From contig JAVVUQ010000024.1 of NCBI GenBank assembly GCA_036653075.1, positions 1-19,139 of the forward strand: a DNA stretch of 19,139 bases, in the 5' to 3' direction. The notes below the pieces were generated by a model. The model searched no databases. It saw only the letters and a program-made list of their open reading frames with translations, and was not told the origin of the DNA. This document shows positions 1 to 6,810 of the stretch, one piece after another. A program made the translations under genes and the position numbers. How positions within the stretch are numbered: the first letter of the stretch is position 1; each line of letters opens with the position of its first letter. This DNA is from JAVVUQ01 sp036653075. GTDB taxonomy: Bacteria; Bacillota; Clostridia; Christensenellales; CAG-314.

Positions 1-336
1 CTCTAAAACCATTTGCGATCGTCTTTCAATTGGCATTTCGTTTACGCCTTCCATATCGCAAAGCACTTTAATAGGATTAGTAATAACCTTTTCGCTACTC
101 ATTATTTCACAAACTTTTTTGTAAAATCGGTCTTCTTCCTCGTATGAATCTCTGTTATATAATTTCTTTGCTAATTCGCTTCGTTCATATCTAACATCGC
201 TTTCGGCGCTTCTACCTTCGCTCGCCGCTTGATTTTTTAAATTGTTCCAATGCTGTTCTTTTTCTTCCCAAAACCCGTTTTTTAATCTTTCTTTAGCTTC
301 TTTTGCATAAAATTTAAATGTGTATTCTTTTTTCAT
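1..336 (-). CDS. Unrecognised protein, 3' end cut off by window edge
   Basis: An open frame of 112 codons runs from an ATG at 336 to the window edge without a stop, so the C-terminus is missing. The start has a plausible SD (AAAGGTG) 7 bases upstream. The protein begins MKKEYTFKFYAKEAKERLKN and is rich in Glu, Lys and Arg. It has two Trp (about residues 23 and 30) and reads as mostly helical and soluble, with no signal peptide or membrane segment. It lies downstream of rpsU, where many Firmicutes carry a GatB/YqeY-domain protein, but the visible sequence does not look like YqeY to me. I do not recognise the family and propose no function. The reading frame itself is well supported by length, SD and codon use like that of its neighbours. 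Confidence 0.75.
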   Translation of the reverse strand, partial: MKKEYTFKFYAKEAKERLKNGFWEEKEQHWNNLKNQAASEGRSAESDVRYERSELAKKLYNRDSYEEEDRFYKKVCEIMSSEKVITNPIKVLCDMEGVNEMPIERRSQMVLE

Positions 337-441
337 ATTATCACACCTTTTTCTTTATTTTTAAACTAATATAATTAAATCACTAAATATGTAAGCGTTG
401 ATATAACATTTTTCGACAATTTCTGCGTTCTTAATATATGG

Positions 442-471
442 AAACTGCCTATCGTACAAGATAAGCAGTTT
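442..471 (-). terminator. Hairpin after rpsU, probable weak terminator
   Basis: Arms at 442-453 and 460-471 pair over 12 positions around a 6-base loop. In the minus-strand RNA every position pairs, including one G·U wobble; in a plus-strand RNA that position would be a C·A mismatch, which favours minus-strand use. It starts 25 bases after the rpsU stop, a normal terminator position. However, the minus-strand RNA has only UUU (inside the stem) followed by CC, whereas the plus-strand reading has a better U run. Termination may therefore be partial, letting some transcripts continue into the gene at 1-336. Confidence 0.45.
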
Positions 472-495
472 TTAAATAATATTAAATTTTAATTA

Positions 496-675
496 TTAAC
501 TTTTACTATTACGTTTGCGCGCCGCTTCCGCTTTCTTCTTACGACGTACGCTTGGCTTTTCATAGTGTTCCTTACGTCTGAGATCGCCTATAATGCCGTC
601 TCTGGCGCATTTTCTCTTAAACCTGCGTAAAGCTGAATCTAAGGTTTCATTTTCACCAACTCTGATAACTGACAT
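496..675 (-). CDS. rpsU: Small ribosomal subunit protein S21
   Basis: This 59-residue protein begins MSVIRVGENETLDSALRRFK and contains the family's HYEKPSVRRKKK segment, followed by a basic Ala/Arg/Lys-rich tail. Length and sequence match bS21 throughout. S21 sits on the 30S platform near the anti-SD end of 16S rRNA and helps initiation. The ATG at 675 has a very strong SD (AGGAAAGGGGGCG, ending 5 bases upstream). It has its own consensus promoter at 727-754, so it is probably expressed independently of the upstream RNA-modification genes. A hairpin follows 25 bases after the stop. The gene is too short to appear in a long-ORF scan but is unambiguous. Confidence 0.97.
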   Translation of the reverse strand: MSVIRVGENETLDSALRRFKRKCARDGIIGDLRRKEHYEKPSVRRKKKAEAARKRNSKS

Positions 676-726
676 TTTTTCGCCCCCTTTCCTATAAGGA
701 TTTACTACAACTATGTTGCTCTATTT

Positions 727-754
727 ATTATACATATTTTTTCTATATTGTCAA
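727..754 (-). promoter_or_regulatory. Consensus vegetative sigma-factor promoter of rpsU
   Basis: On the minus strand, TTGACA (754-749) and TATAAT (732-727) are both perfect matches to the housekeeping promoter boxes, separated by 16 bases. Transcription would begin near 720, giving a leader of about 45 bases before the rpsU ATG at 675. That leader holds a small CAAC/GTTG stem near 709-718 and the strong SD. This is the clearest promoter in the window. Confidence 0.85.
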
Positions 755-986
755 CTGTTTATTCTAAATATTTTTAATTAATTATAGTTTTGCTCGCTTT
801 TATACAATTACTTGATTTTCTTTTTAATATACGTTCTTTTATATAGTACAATTTTACTATATTAACTTTTATTTTAAATTTTATTATTAGTTTTATTATT
901 AGTTTTATTATTAACTTTTATTATTGAATTACGTAATTAAAATTTATAATTTTACACATATAAATTCGACAGATTGTTTATTGAAT
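755..986. other. AT-rich spacer between HIT gene and rpsU
   Basis: No credible gene is seen here. The spacer is very AT-rich and holds several simple-sequence structures: a 22-base dyad at 841-862 (8-base perfect arms ATATAGTA/TACTATAT, 6-base loop), 12-base tandem repeats at 879-926, a perfect 12-base palindrome AATTACGTAATT at 927-938, and a 6-base dyad at 939-953. None is followed by a U run in the minus-strand direction, so none looks like an intrinsic terminator for the HIT gene. In sequence this AT-rich, short dyads may arise by chance. Confidence 0.6.
879..926. repeat. 12-base tandem repeat, about four copies
   Basis: The unit TTTTATTATTAG occurs exactly at 879-890 and 891-902. It recurs with one change at 903-914 and, after one extra base, as a shortened copy at 916-926. 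It lies in the spacer downstream of the HIT gene. It is most simply a slippage-generated microsatellite; no function is suggested by its position. Confidence 0.8.
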
Positions 987-1331
987 TTATTTCGCATCTT
1001 CCCAAGGCAGTTTTTGCCCTGCTAATATATGTATATGTAAATGATGCACTGTTTGCCCCGCATCTTCACCTTGATTAATAACAATTCTATATCCGCTTTC
1101 TAAATGTAATAACGTCTTTAATTCTTTGATTTTTCTCAAGCATCTAAGTAACTTCATTCCTTTTTCATCATCTAAGTTTTCAAGCAAAGGATAATGATCT
1201 TTTGGAATCATTAAATAATGATATTTCGCTTTAGGCGCTATATCATTTATAATAATCATATCTTTATCTTCATACAACTTCTTTGACCCGATTTTTCCTT
1301 CAATAATCTTACAAAATACACAATTTTCCAT
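987..1331 (-). CDS. HIT-family (Hint-like) nucleotide phosphoramidase
   Basis: The 114-residue protein has the full length and layout of a small bacterial HinT-like histidine triad protein. It begins with CVFC (Cys4, Cys7) and carries the diagnostic triad H-L-H-I-H at residues 97-101 after QTVHH, with the middle His99 expected to form the nucleotidyl-enzyme intermediate. Family members hydrolyse adenosine 5'-phosphoramidates and lysyl-AMP-like compounds; the true cellular substrate is usually unknown. The start at 1331 has an SD (AGAGGT) 5 bases upstream. It lies 93 bases downstream of mtaB, in the common clostridial order before rpsU, and is probably cotranscribed with mtaB because no terminator lies between them. 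A specific gene symbol is not assigned because several paralogous HIT branches exist. Confidence 0.93.
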   Translation of the reverse strand: MENCVFCKIIEGKIGSKKLYEDKDMIIINDIAPKAKYHYLMIPKDHYPLLENLDDEKGMKLLRCLRKIKELKTLLHLESGYRIVINQGEDAGQTVHHLHIHILAGQKLPWEDAK

Positions 1332-1424
1332 TATTAACCTCTCATTTTTATTTTTTAATTTTATGCTTAATTTAATAATTCTTTATCAAATTATTTAATC
1401 TTCAATTTTAAACCCAATCATTTA

Positions 1425-2666
1425 TTATCTATTTTTAATTATAATACCTTTAACGCCATCTTTATATGGTTCTATCAATTTTACCTTTACTTTTTCTCCT
1501 TCCTTAGCGCCATCGCAATAAACTCTGATATAATTACTTGTATATCCGCAATTTTCTTCAAACAAGACTTCCATTTCATTGCCTATATTGCTTCTTATGT
1601 ATTTATTTTTAAGCTGCGTCTTAAGTTCAATTAAATCATTCGTTCGGCATTTTTTAATTATGTCATCAACCTGTTCCATTGATGCGGCAACTGTTCCTTC
1701 CCTAATAGAATATTCAAATACGTGTATATCCGAAAATCCTATTTCTTTAGCAAATTGCAACGTTTCCTTATGCTCTTGTTCCGTTTCAGTGGGAAATCCT
1801 GCTATTATATCCGTTGTAATTGCAGCACAAGGATATACTTTTCTTATCATTTCCACCGCTTTAGCATATTCGCTTGGCTTATAATGCCGATTCATTCGTT
1901 TAAGCACACTTTCACTTCCACTTTGTAAAGATAAATGAAAATGGTCACAAAAACTTTTATTCTCCGATAGCGCTATTAAAAATTCCTCGGTTATGACTCT
2001 AACTTCTAAACTGCCGAATCTTATTCTCGTAACATTATCGCCTAAACTCTTAGATAATATAGTCAAGTTACTTCCTATATCAATACCATATGCGCTTATA
2101 TCTATCCCTGTTAATACTACTTCTTTATGATTTTGTTTAACCGCTTCAAACTCATTTTTTATATCCTCTACATTGCGACTTCTTGTGCGCCCTCGTAAAT
2201 ACGGCACAATACAGTATGAACAAAAATTGTTACAACCATCACATATTTTAATATTAGCTCGAGTATTACTTTCATATGAATAACCGCTTTCTTTATAAAT
2301 CTTTGGCAATGCTTCCACATTTTTACTCGCAACTATATCATATAAATGTTCCACTACATCTGCTTTATTGGCAACTCCTTTTACATACGTTACATTGGGA
2401 AGTTGCAAAAACTGCTCTCCATTGCGCTGCGAGGCGCATCCGCATACTAAAATTTTTGCTTGAGGATTATACTTTCGAGCTCTCGCTATCGCTTGACGAG
2501 ATTTCTTCTCCGCTTCATTTGTTACAGCGCAGGTATTTATGATGTATACATCAGCCTTTTCAAATCCTTCAAACGCATCTTCTCCTCGAGCTTTCAATTT
2601 CGCTATCAGCTCGTCACCTTCATATTGATTAACTTTACACCCTAAATTGAATACGCTAACTCTCAT
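1425..2666 (-). CDS. mtaB: tRNA threonylcarbamoyladenosine methylthiotransferase
   Basis: This is a 413-residue radical SAM methylthiotransferase of the MtaB (YqeV) branch, which converts t6A37 to ms2t6A37 in tRNAs reading ANN codons. The N-terminal domain starts with NLGCKVNQYE and holds Cys10, Cys46 (INTCAVTN) and Cys77 (CGCASQ), expected to bind the auxiliary [4Fe-4S] cluster. The radical SAM CxxxCxxC motif is Cys145, Cys149 and Cys152. A C-terminal segment from about residue 360 fits a TRAM RNA-binding domain. The NLGCKVNQ motif and overall length favour MtaB over MiaB or RimO. The start at 2666 has SD GAGG about 10 bases away. The gene begins 12 bases after the rsmE stop, so the two are surely cotranscribed. 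Confidence 0.95.
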   Translation of the reverse strand: MRVSVFNLGCKVNQYEGDELIAKLKARGEDAFEGFEKADVYIINTCAVTNEAEKKSRQAIARARKYNPQAKILVCGCASQRNGEQFLQLPNVTYVKGVANKADVVEHLYDIVASKNVEALPKIYKESGYSYESNTRANIKICDGCNNFCSYCIVPYLRGRTRSRNVEDIKNEFEAVKQNHKEVVLTGIDISAYGIDIGSNLTILSKSLGDNVTRIRFGSLEVRVITEEFLIALSENKSFCDHFHLSLQSGSESVLKRMNRHYKPSEYAKAVEMIRKVYPCAAITTDIIAGFPTETEQEHKETLQFAKEIGFSDIHVFEYSIREGTVAASMEQVDDIIKKCRTNDLIELKTQLKNKYIRSNIGNEMEVLFEENCGYTSNYIRVYCDGAKEGEKVKVKLIEPYKDGVKGIIIKNR

Positions 2667-2678
2667 TCTTTTCTTTCC

Positions 2679-3404
2679 TCACCCTTCTAATTGCGATACT
2701 ATTACCGATAGCGCAAACACTGATGCCGTTTCCGCCCTAAGTATTCTATTACAAAGTAATACCGATTTTGCTTTTTCTTTTATAGCTTCAACTTCCTCTT
2801 TGGAAAAACCACCTTCAGAACCTACTATTACTGACATAGTACTTTCATTTTTTAAAGTTTTTAGTATACTATGTATAGTGGAGTATTCTTCATTTTCATT
2901 ACAAAACAGCGCAATATCGTAATTATCTAAAGATTTTAGCATATTTTGAAATGACATAGCTTGATTTACGTTTACGACTGTTGCTCGTCCGCATTGTTTA
3001 CAAGCTTCTAAAGCAATTTTATTATAACGTTCAGTTTTTTCATCAACTTTTGCGATTGCAAAAGCGCTTTGAAATGGAACAATCGTATCCACGCCCAACT
3101 CAACTGATTTTTGTATAATAAAATCCATTTTATCACCTTTTACAGCAGCTTGAAAAAGTGTTATCGCAATAGGTAATTCTGATTTGTTTATTCTTTCTTC
3201 TAAAATTTTTAATTGCACAACATCTTTTGTAAAATTAATGATTTCACAAAATAAATCTTTGCCATCGCCAACGCAAACAATAGCGTTATCGCCTATTTTC
3301 ATTCTTAAAACTTTAGAAATATGATTATATTCGTTACCTGAAATATAGACTATATCGTCTATTCTATCATTATTTTTGGCAAAAAATCTTCTATATTCGC
3401 TCAT
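2679..3404 (-). CDS. rsmE: 16S rRNA (uracil1498-N3)-methyltransferase
   Basis: The 241-residue protein belongs to the RsmE family of SPOUT methyltransferases, which methylate N3 of U1498 in 16S rRNA of the assembled 30S subunit using S-adenosylmethionine. The N-terminal PUA-like part starts MSEYRRFF with the conserved HISKVLRM segment (28-35). The C-terminal knotted domain has IVGSEGGFSKEE (193-204) and RILRAETA (220-227), the SAM-binding loops. Length is typical. The SD is weak (GAG about 6 bases before the ATG at 3404). It follows prmA by 40 bases and precedes mtaB by 12, as in many Firmicutes. Confidence 0.96.
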   Translation of the reverse strand: MSEYRRFFAKNNDRIDDIVYISGNEYNHISKVLRMKIGDNAIVCVGDGKDLFCEIINFTKDVVQLKILEERINKSELPIAITLFQAAVKGDKMDFIIQKSVELGVDTIVPFQSAFAIAKVDEKTERYNKIALEACKQCGRATVVNVNQAMSFQNMLKSLDNYDIALFCNENEEYSTIHSILKTLKNESTMSVIVGSEGGFSKEEVEAIKEKAKSVLLCNRILRAETASVFALSVIVSQLEG

Positions 3405-3444
3405 AATTAACTCAACTTTATATTATTTTTTTAAAATTTCTCTA

Positions 3445-4371
3445 TTATTCTCTTTTTACAGCTTTTTGCATTTTTAATGCGCTCCATTCTCCTTGTTCAG
3501 TTTTTTGCAACAAGTTAAATCCTAAAGAAGTGAATAATTTTATTGTTTCTTCGCATTTTGATATTAAAATTCCCGATATTAAAATTATCGATTCATCTTT
3601 TGTATGATTGCAGATATCTTGAGATATAATTTTTAAAATATCCGCTGTTAAGTTCGCTAAAATTACGTCATAACACTCTTTTTGTTGTGATAACTCACTA
3701 CATTGAATTTCTATACTTTTTTCATATCCATTTAGTTGAACATTTTCTTCGCTCGCTTCATAAGCTTGTTCATCTATGTCTATCATAACAACCTTTTTTG
3801 CATCTAATTTCTTAGCGCATAATCCTAAGATTCCACTTCCGCAACCTACGTCAATTACATTTTTATTTTTTATATCAACATCTTGCATAAATGAAATAAT
3901 CATTGCCGTCGTTTCGTGTTCGCCTGTTCCAAAAGCAAATCCTGGGTCTATTTTAACTATTTTTTCAGTTTTTTCTGCTTGATAATCTATCCACATTGGA
4001 CATATAACTATATCTTTAATTTTTATTGGTTTAAAATACTTTTTCCAAACATCTCGCCAAGTATCCGATTCGGTTATTTTTATTGATATATCTAAACTTC
4101 CGACGTCAAACGAAAGGTTCTTAAGGTCTTTAAAGCGTTTAGCCAATTCACTCAAAACTTTTTCACTGTTTTCTTTTTTTGCATAACCATTTACGATTAC
4201 CTCTTTATCGTAACTTTCTCTCAAGCCATCTTCAATATAGTCCCAAGTTGGCACATTTAAATCATTTTTATCGTATATTGATACGCCTTCACCTGTTAAC
4301 TCTTGAAAAATATCGGCAACTAAATCGCTGCCGAAAGTAGTAGTTTTTACACTTATTTCTATATACTCCAT
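3445..4371 (-). CDS. prmA: Ribosomal protein L11 methyltransferase
   Basis: PrmA methylates amino groups of ribosomal protein L11 using S-adenosylmethionine. The class I methyltransferase core is clear: DPGFAFGTGEH at 142-152, VIDVGCGSGIL at 172-182 (SAM loop) and NLTADI at 240-245 (the substrate-amine motif). A longer frame begins three codons earlier at a GTG (4380), but that GTG lies inside the sequence AGGGTG, which sits 6 bases before the ATG at 4371 and makes a good SD. I therefore choose the ATG at 4371, giving 308 residues starting MEYIEISVK. The gene follows a PadR-like regulator by about 60 bases with a small hairpin in between, and precedes rsmE by 40 bases. Confidence 0.96.
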   Translation of the reverse strand: MEYIEISVKTTTFGSDLVADIFQELTGEGVSIYDKNDLNVPTWDYIEDGLRESYDKEVIVNGYAKKENSEKVLSELAKRFKDLKNLSFDVGSLDISIKITESDTWRDVWKKYFKPIKIKDIVICPMWIDYQAEKTEKIVKIDPGFAFGTGEHETTAMIISFMQDVDIKNKNVIDVGCGSGILGLCAKKLDAKKVVMIDIDEQAYEASEENVQLNGYEKSIEIQCSELSQQKECYDVILANLTADILKIISQDICNHTKDESIILISGILISKCEETIKLFTSLGFNLLQKTEQGEWSALKMQKAVKRE

Positions 4372-4391
4372 TTTTTGCACCCTACAACACA

Positions 4392-4410
4392 GGCAGAAAT
4401 CTATTCTGCC
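4392..4410 (-). other. Small hairpin between padR-like gene and prmA
   Basis: The arms GGCAGAA and TTCTGCC (7 bases, perfect) enclose a 5-base loop. In the minus-strand RNA the hairpin begins 22 bases after the padR stop and ends 8 bases before the prmA SD. No U run follows, so it is not an intrinsic terminator. It could shield an RNA end or modulate prmA translation, or be a protein-binding dyad. Its function is unknown. Confidence 0.4.
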
Positions 4411-4432
4411 CTAAATTTATTATGAAATTATT

Positions 4433-4765
4433 TTATCCTATCAAAATATCAATTAGTTTTTTAGCGTTATTCCACTTACGTTTATTCTGTTCATACGCTT
4501 TGATTCCATCTTCAGTAATTTCATAGTACTTTCTGGTAGCTCCTATGTAATCGTTTCCCCAAACTCCTACAATAAGCCCCATTTCCTCTAATCTATGAAA
4601 TGCCGAATATAACGTCTGTTCATTAGGAACATATAAATTATTGGTTTTTTGTGAAATCTCATTTTTTATTTCAACACCATATTTTTTGCCATCCATCAAC
4701 ACTCGCATAATAAAAGTATCTACGTTTCCACGTAACATATCTGCCGAAATTACATTCACACTCAT
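4433..4765 (-). CDS. PadR-family transcriptional regulator
   Basis: The protein is a small winged-helix DNA-binding regulator of the PadR family. NVDTFIMRVLMDGKKYGVEI is the usual N-terminal helix pair; EQTLYSAFHRLEEMGLI is the recognition helix region; and RKYYEITEDG is the wing, followed by a short C-terminal helix for dimerisation. The longest frame reaches 4810, but the SD AAAGGAG lies just before the ATG at 4765, giving 110 residues. A GTG two codons later (4759) has better SD spacing (6 bases rather than 2) and is an equally possible start. The ligand and targets are unknown. An AT-rich palindrome about 50 bases upstream could be its own operator. It heads the prmA-rsmE-mtaB transcript, which is unusual for genes normally treated as housekeeping. 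Confidence 0.88.
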   Translation of the reverse strand: MSVNVISADMLRGNVDTFIMRVLMDGKKYGVEIKNEISQKTNNLYVPNEQTLYSAFHRLEEMGLIVGVWGNDYIGATRKYYEITEDGIKAYEQNKRKWNNAKKLIDILIG

Positions 4766-4814
4766 TTCTCCTTTGTAATAACAATCTATCAACAAAATAA
4801 GATAACTCAATATA

Positions 4815-4832
4815 TATTATATTCATATAATA
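4815..4832. promoter_or_regulatory. Palindrome before padR, candidate operator
   Basis: TATTATAT, two bases, then ATATAATA form a perfect 8-base inverted repeat whose near edge is about 50 bases before the padR start. On the minus strand it overlaps possible -10 boxes (TATTAT near 4832-4827, or AATATAAT). A possible -35 for the first is TTGTCG about 18 bases upstream. PadR-family proteins often bind AT-rich dyads at their own promoter, so autoregulation is plausible. The base composition makes chance palindromes common, so this is tentative. Confidence 0.35.
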
Positions 4833-5165
4833 CAATGCAATTATTTATTGCGACAATTCAACTATTCTCATTACTATTACTCCTATGCGTATCATAACAT
4901 ATATCAATAATTAAATCAAGTAAATTTTAAAAATATACCTATTATAAACAAATTTATTTAATACGTTGATTTTTACATATTTGTACATTTAATCGTATGT
5001 TTGTATATTATTAGTGTAATTATATAATTATTGGCATTTTATATATTTATTTTGGTGTTTTTATGTGTTTTATGTAATTGTATGTATTATTGTCTTTATA
5101 TATATATTATTGTTTTTTATATAATTTTTATAGATATTTGATTTTTACTTAACAATGATTAAATT
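4833..5165. other. AT-rich spacer, no gene seen
   Basis: No coding frame of note is found between the padR promoter region and the terminator behind pyrI. The part at about 4981-5150 is strongly skewed on the plus strand: T-rich, with G outnumbering C roughly four to one by hand count, and with recurring ATGT and TATT words. I see no SD, no stable hairpin and no known RNA motif here. Confidence 0.6.
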
Positions 5166-5195
5166 AAAAAGCCGCTTAGTTTCTCTAAGCAGCTT
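5166..5195 (-). terminator. Intrinsic terminator of the pur-pyr cluster
   Basis: In the minus-strand RNA, AAGCUGCUUAG pairs with CUAAGCGGCUU across a 5-base loop (AGAAA), with one G·U pair. It is followed directly by UUUUU and AAUUU. It begins about 48 bases after the pyrI stop. This is a textbook Rho-independent terminator and defines the end of the nucleotide-biosynthesis cluster. Confidence 0.9.
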
Positions 5196-5243
5196 AAGTT
5201 AGATTATAATAACATTAAAGCATAATATTTTCTGATATTATCT

Positions 5244-5669
5244 CTAATTCTTTTTTGAGTTTTCTGTTTCGCAATACATACAGCGATAAATACGTTTGTT
5301 TGCATCTGTCAATTTAAAAACTTGGTCTAATTCCTGTTCTTCTGTGGTTATACAGCGTGGATTTTTACATTTAATTACGTTTGTAATGATTTCAGGAAGG
5401 TGTAATTCACGTTTTTCTAATAGTTTACCATTTCTTATAATATTAACCGTTATGCTTGGGTCAATGTATCCTAAAATATCTAAATTTAAATCTATAAGCG
5501 AATCGATTTTTACTATATCTTTTTTTCCTAATCGATTACTTTTCACATTTTTAATTATAGCTACGCTGCAATCTAATTTATCTAAATCTAAGTACTTATA
5601 AATATCCATTGCTTTCCCTGCTGTAATATGGTCTAACACGATTCCGTCTTTAATGCTATCTATATTCAT
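5244..5669 (-). CDS. pyrI: Aspartate carbamoyltransferase regulatory subunit
   Basis: PyrI binds the nucleotide effectors (CTP/UTP inhibiting and ATP activating in the E. coli model) and assembles with PyrB trimers. The 141-residue length is normal. It starts MNIDSIKDGIVLDHI, typical of the allosteric domain. The C-terminal zinc domain has four Cys at 101, 106 (CKNPRC), 130 and 133 (CMYC), the structural Zn site that contacts PyrB. The ATG at 5669 has a strong SD (GGAGGA, spacing about 6). About 53 bases separate the start from the scaffold gap; pyrB lies on the other side, as expected for a pyrBI pair. A terminator follows. Confidence 0.96.
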   Translation of the reverse strand: MNIDSIKDGIVLDHITAGKAMDIYKYLDLDKLDCSVAIIKNVKSNRLGKKDIVKIDSLIDLNLDILGYIDPSITVNIIRNGKLLEKRELHLPEIITNVIKCKNPRCITTEEQELDQVFKLTDANKRIYRCMYCETENSKKN

Positions 5670-5722
5670 ATTTGTTCCTCCATTTTTTATAATAATTGAT
5701 TAATATCCTTTTATAAATATTG

Positions 5723-5822
5723 NNNNNNNNNNNNNNNNNNNNNNNNNNNNNNNNNNNNNNNNNNNNNNNNNNNNNNNNNNNNNNNNNNNNNNNNNNNNNN
5801 NNNNNNNNNNNNNNNNNNNNNN
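5723..5822. other. Assembly gap of 100 Ns
   Basis: Exactly 100 consecutive Ns lie between the pyrB stop (2 bases away) and the pyrI leader. A round value like this is normally an arbitrary scaffolding placeholder, so the true distance, and whether anything lies between pyrB and pyrI, cannot be read here. Confidence 0.98.
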
Positions 5823-5824
5823 TT

Positions 5825-6745
5825 TTATTTTACTTCAATATTAAGTAATTTTAAAATTAACGCCATTCTTATATATTTTCCATTGAGTACCTGTCTAAAA
5901 TATGCTGCTCTCGGGTCGTCATCTACTGTCCTTGCTATTTCATTTACTCTTGGCAACGGATGTAAAACTATCATATCGCTTTTAGCGTGTTCCATTTTTG
6001 GCATATCTAATATATATGAATCTTTCAATCTTATATAATCTGCTTCGTTAAAGAAGCGTTCTTTTTGAACTCTTGTCATATATAATATATCCAAATTAGG
6101 CATAGCTTCTTCTAAGTTGTCTGTTTCTTTATAATTTATTCCTTTTTTCTCTAATACTTCGGTTTTCATATATTCAGGAATCTTTAATTCTTCAGGCGAT
6201 ATAAATACAAACTTAACGTTATTATTTCTGGATAAAGCATTCGTTAATGAATGGACTGTTCTGCCAAACTTCAAATCGCCGCAAAATCCAACTGTAAAAT
6301 TATCTAAACGTCCTTTTTCTCTATGTATTGTCAATAAATCTGTTAATGTCTGTGTTGGGTGATTATGTCCGCCGTCGCCTGCGTTAATTATTGGCACTAT
6401 AGCGCGTCTTGCTGCAGCCATAGGCGCGCCTTCTTTTGGATGACGCATCGCTATAATATCCGCATAGCAACCCACTGTTACTATTGTATCTGTTACGCTT
6501 TCGCCTTTCGCTGTCGAACTACTGTTTGCTGACGAAAATCCTAATACCGATCCGCCTAATTCCATCATCGCTGACTCAAAAGACAATCTTGTCCTTGTGC
6601 TTGGCTCAAAAAACAATGTCGCTAATTTCTTTCTTTTACACGCATCTTGGTATTTAATCGGATTAGCTATAATATCTTCAGCTACTTTAATTAATTCATC
6701 AATTTCTTCTGTTGTCAAATCAATTATGTCTATTAAATTTCTCAT
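5825..6745 (-). CDS. pyrB: Aspartate carbamoyltransferase catalytic subunit
   Basis: PyrB condenses carbamoyl phosphate and L-aspartate to N-carbamoyl-L-aspartate, the committed step of pyrimidine synthesis. The 306-residue protein has all active-site blocks: FEPSTRTRLSFE (46-57; carbamoyl-phosphate binding), SSTAKGES (76-83; the mobile loop with Ser and Lys donated to the neighbouring chain), HNHPTQ (127-132) and HPLPRVNE (262-269). The SD GGAGGA precedes the ATG at 6745. The stop is just beside the scaffold gap. About 200 bases of repeat-bearing, AT-rich sequence separate it from pyrE, with a candidate -10 box (TATAAT at 6779-6774), so pyrBI may have its own promoter besides read-through from upstream. 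Confidence 0.98.
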   Translation of the reverse strand: MRNLIDIIDLTTEEIDELIKVAEDIIANPIKYQDACKRKKLATLFFEPSTRTRLSFESAMMELGGSVLGFSSANSSSTAKGESVTDTIVTVGCYADIIAMRHPKEGAPMAAARRAIVPIINAGDGGHNHPTQTLTDLLTIHREKGRLDNFTVGFCGDLKFGRTVHSLTNALSRNNNVKFVFISPEELKIPEYMKTEVLEKKGINYKETDNLEEAMPNLDILYMTRVQKERFFNEADYIRLKDSYILDMPKMEHAKSDMIVLHPLPRVNEIARTVDDDPRAAYFRQVLNGKYIRMALILKLLNIEVK

Positions 6746-6773
6746 ACACTGTCCTCCATTTATATTGTTTTTA

Positions 6774-6779
6774 ATTATA
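6774..6779 (-). promoter_or_regulatory. Candidate -10 box in front of pyrB
   Basis: A perfect TATAAT on the minus strand, inside AGTATTATAATT, would start transcription about 22 bases before the pyrB ATG, enough to include the GGAGGA SD. No convincing -35 box lies 16-18 bases further upstream (the best is TATATA). In sequence this AT-rich the match may be accidental. Confidence 0.3.
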
Positions 6780-6810
6780 ATACTTTTACTTTTTTATATA
6801 TATCCACTTT

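Noticed and set aside
841..862. 8-base dyad as terminator of the HIT gene
   Set aside because: In the minus-strand RNA it is followed by AAAAG rather than a U run, and the stem is nearly all A-U, so it does not qualify as an intrinsic terminator.
4766..4810. Longer padR start adding 15 residues
   Set aside because: The extra residues are not part of the PadR fold, and the AAAGGAG SD lies inside this stretch, pointing to the ATG at 4765 or the GTG at 4759.
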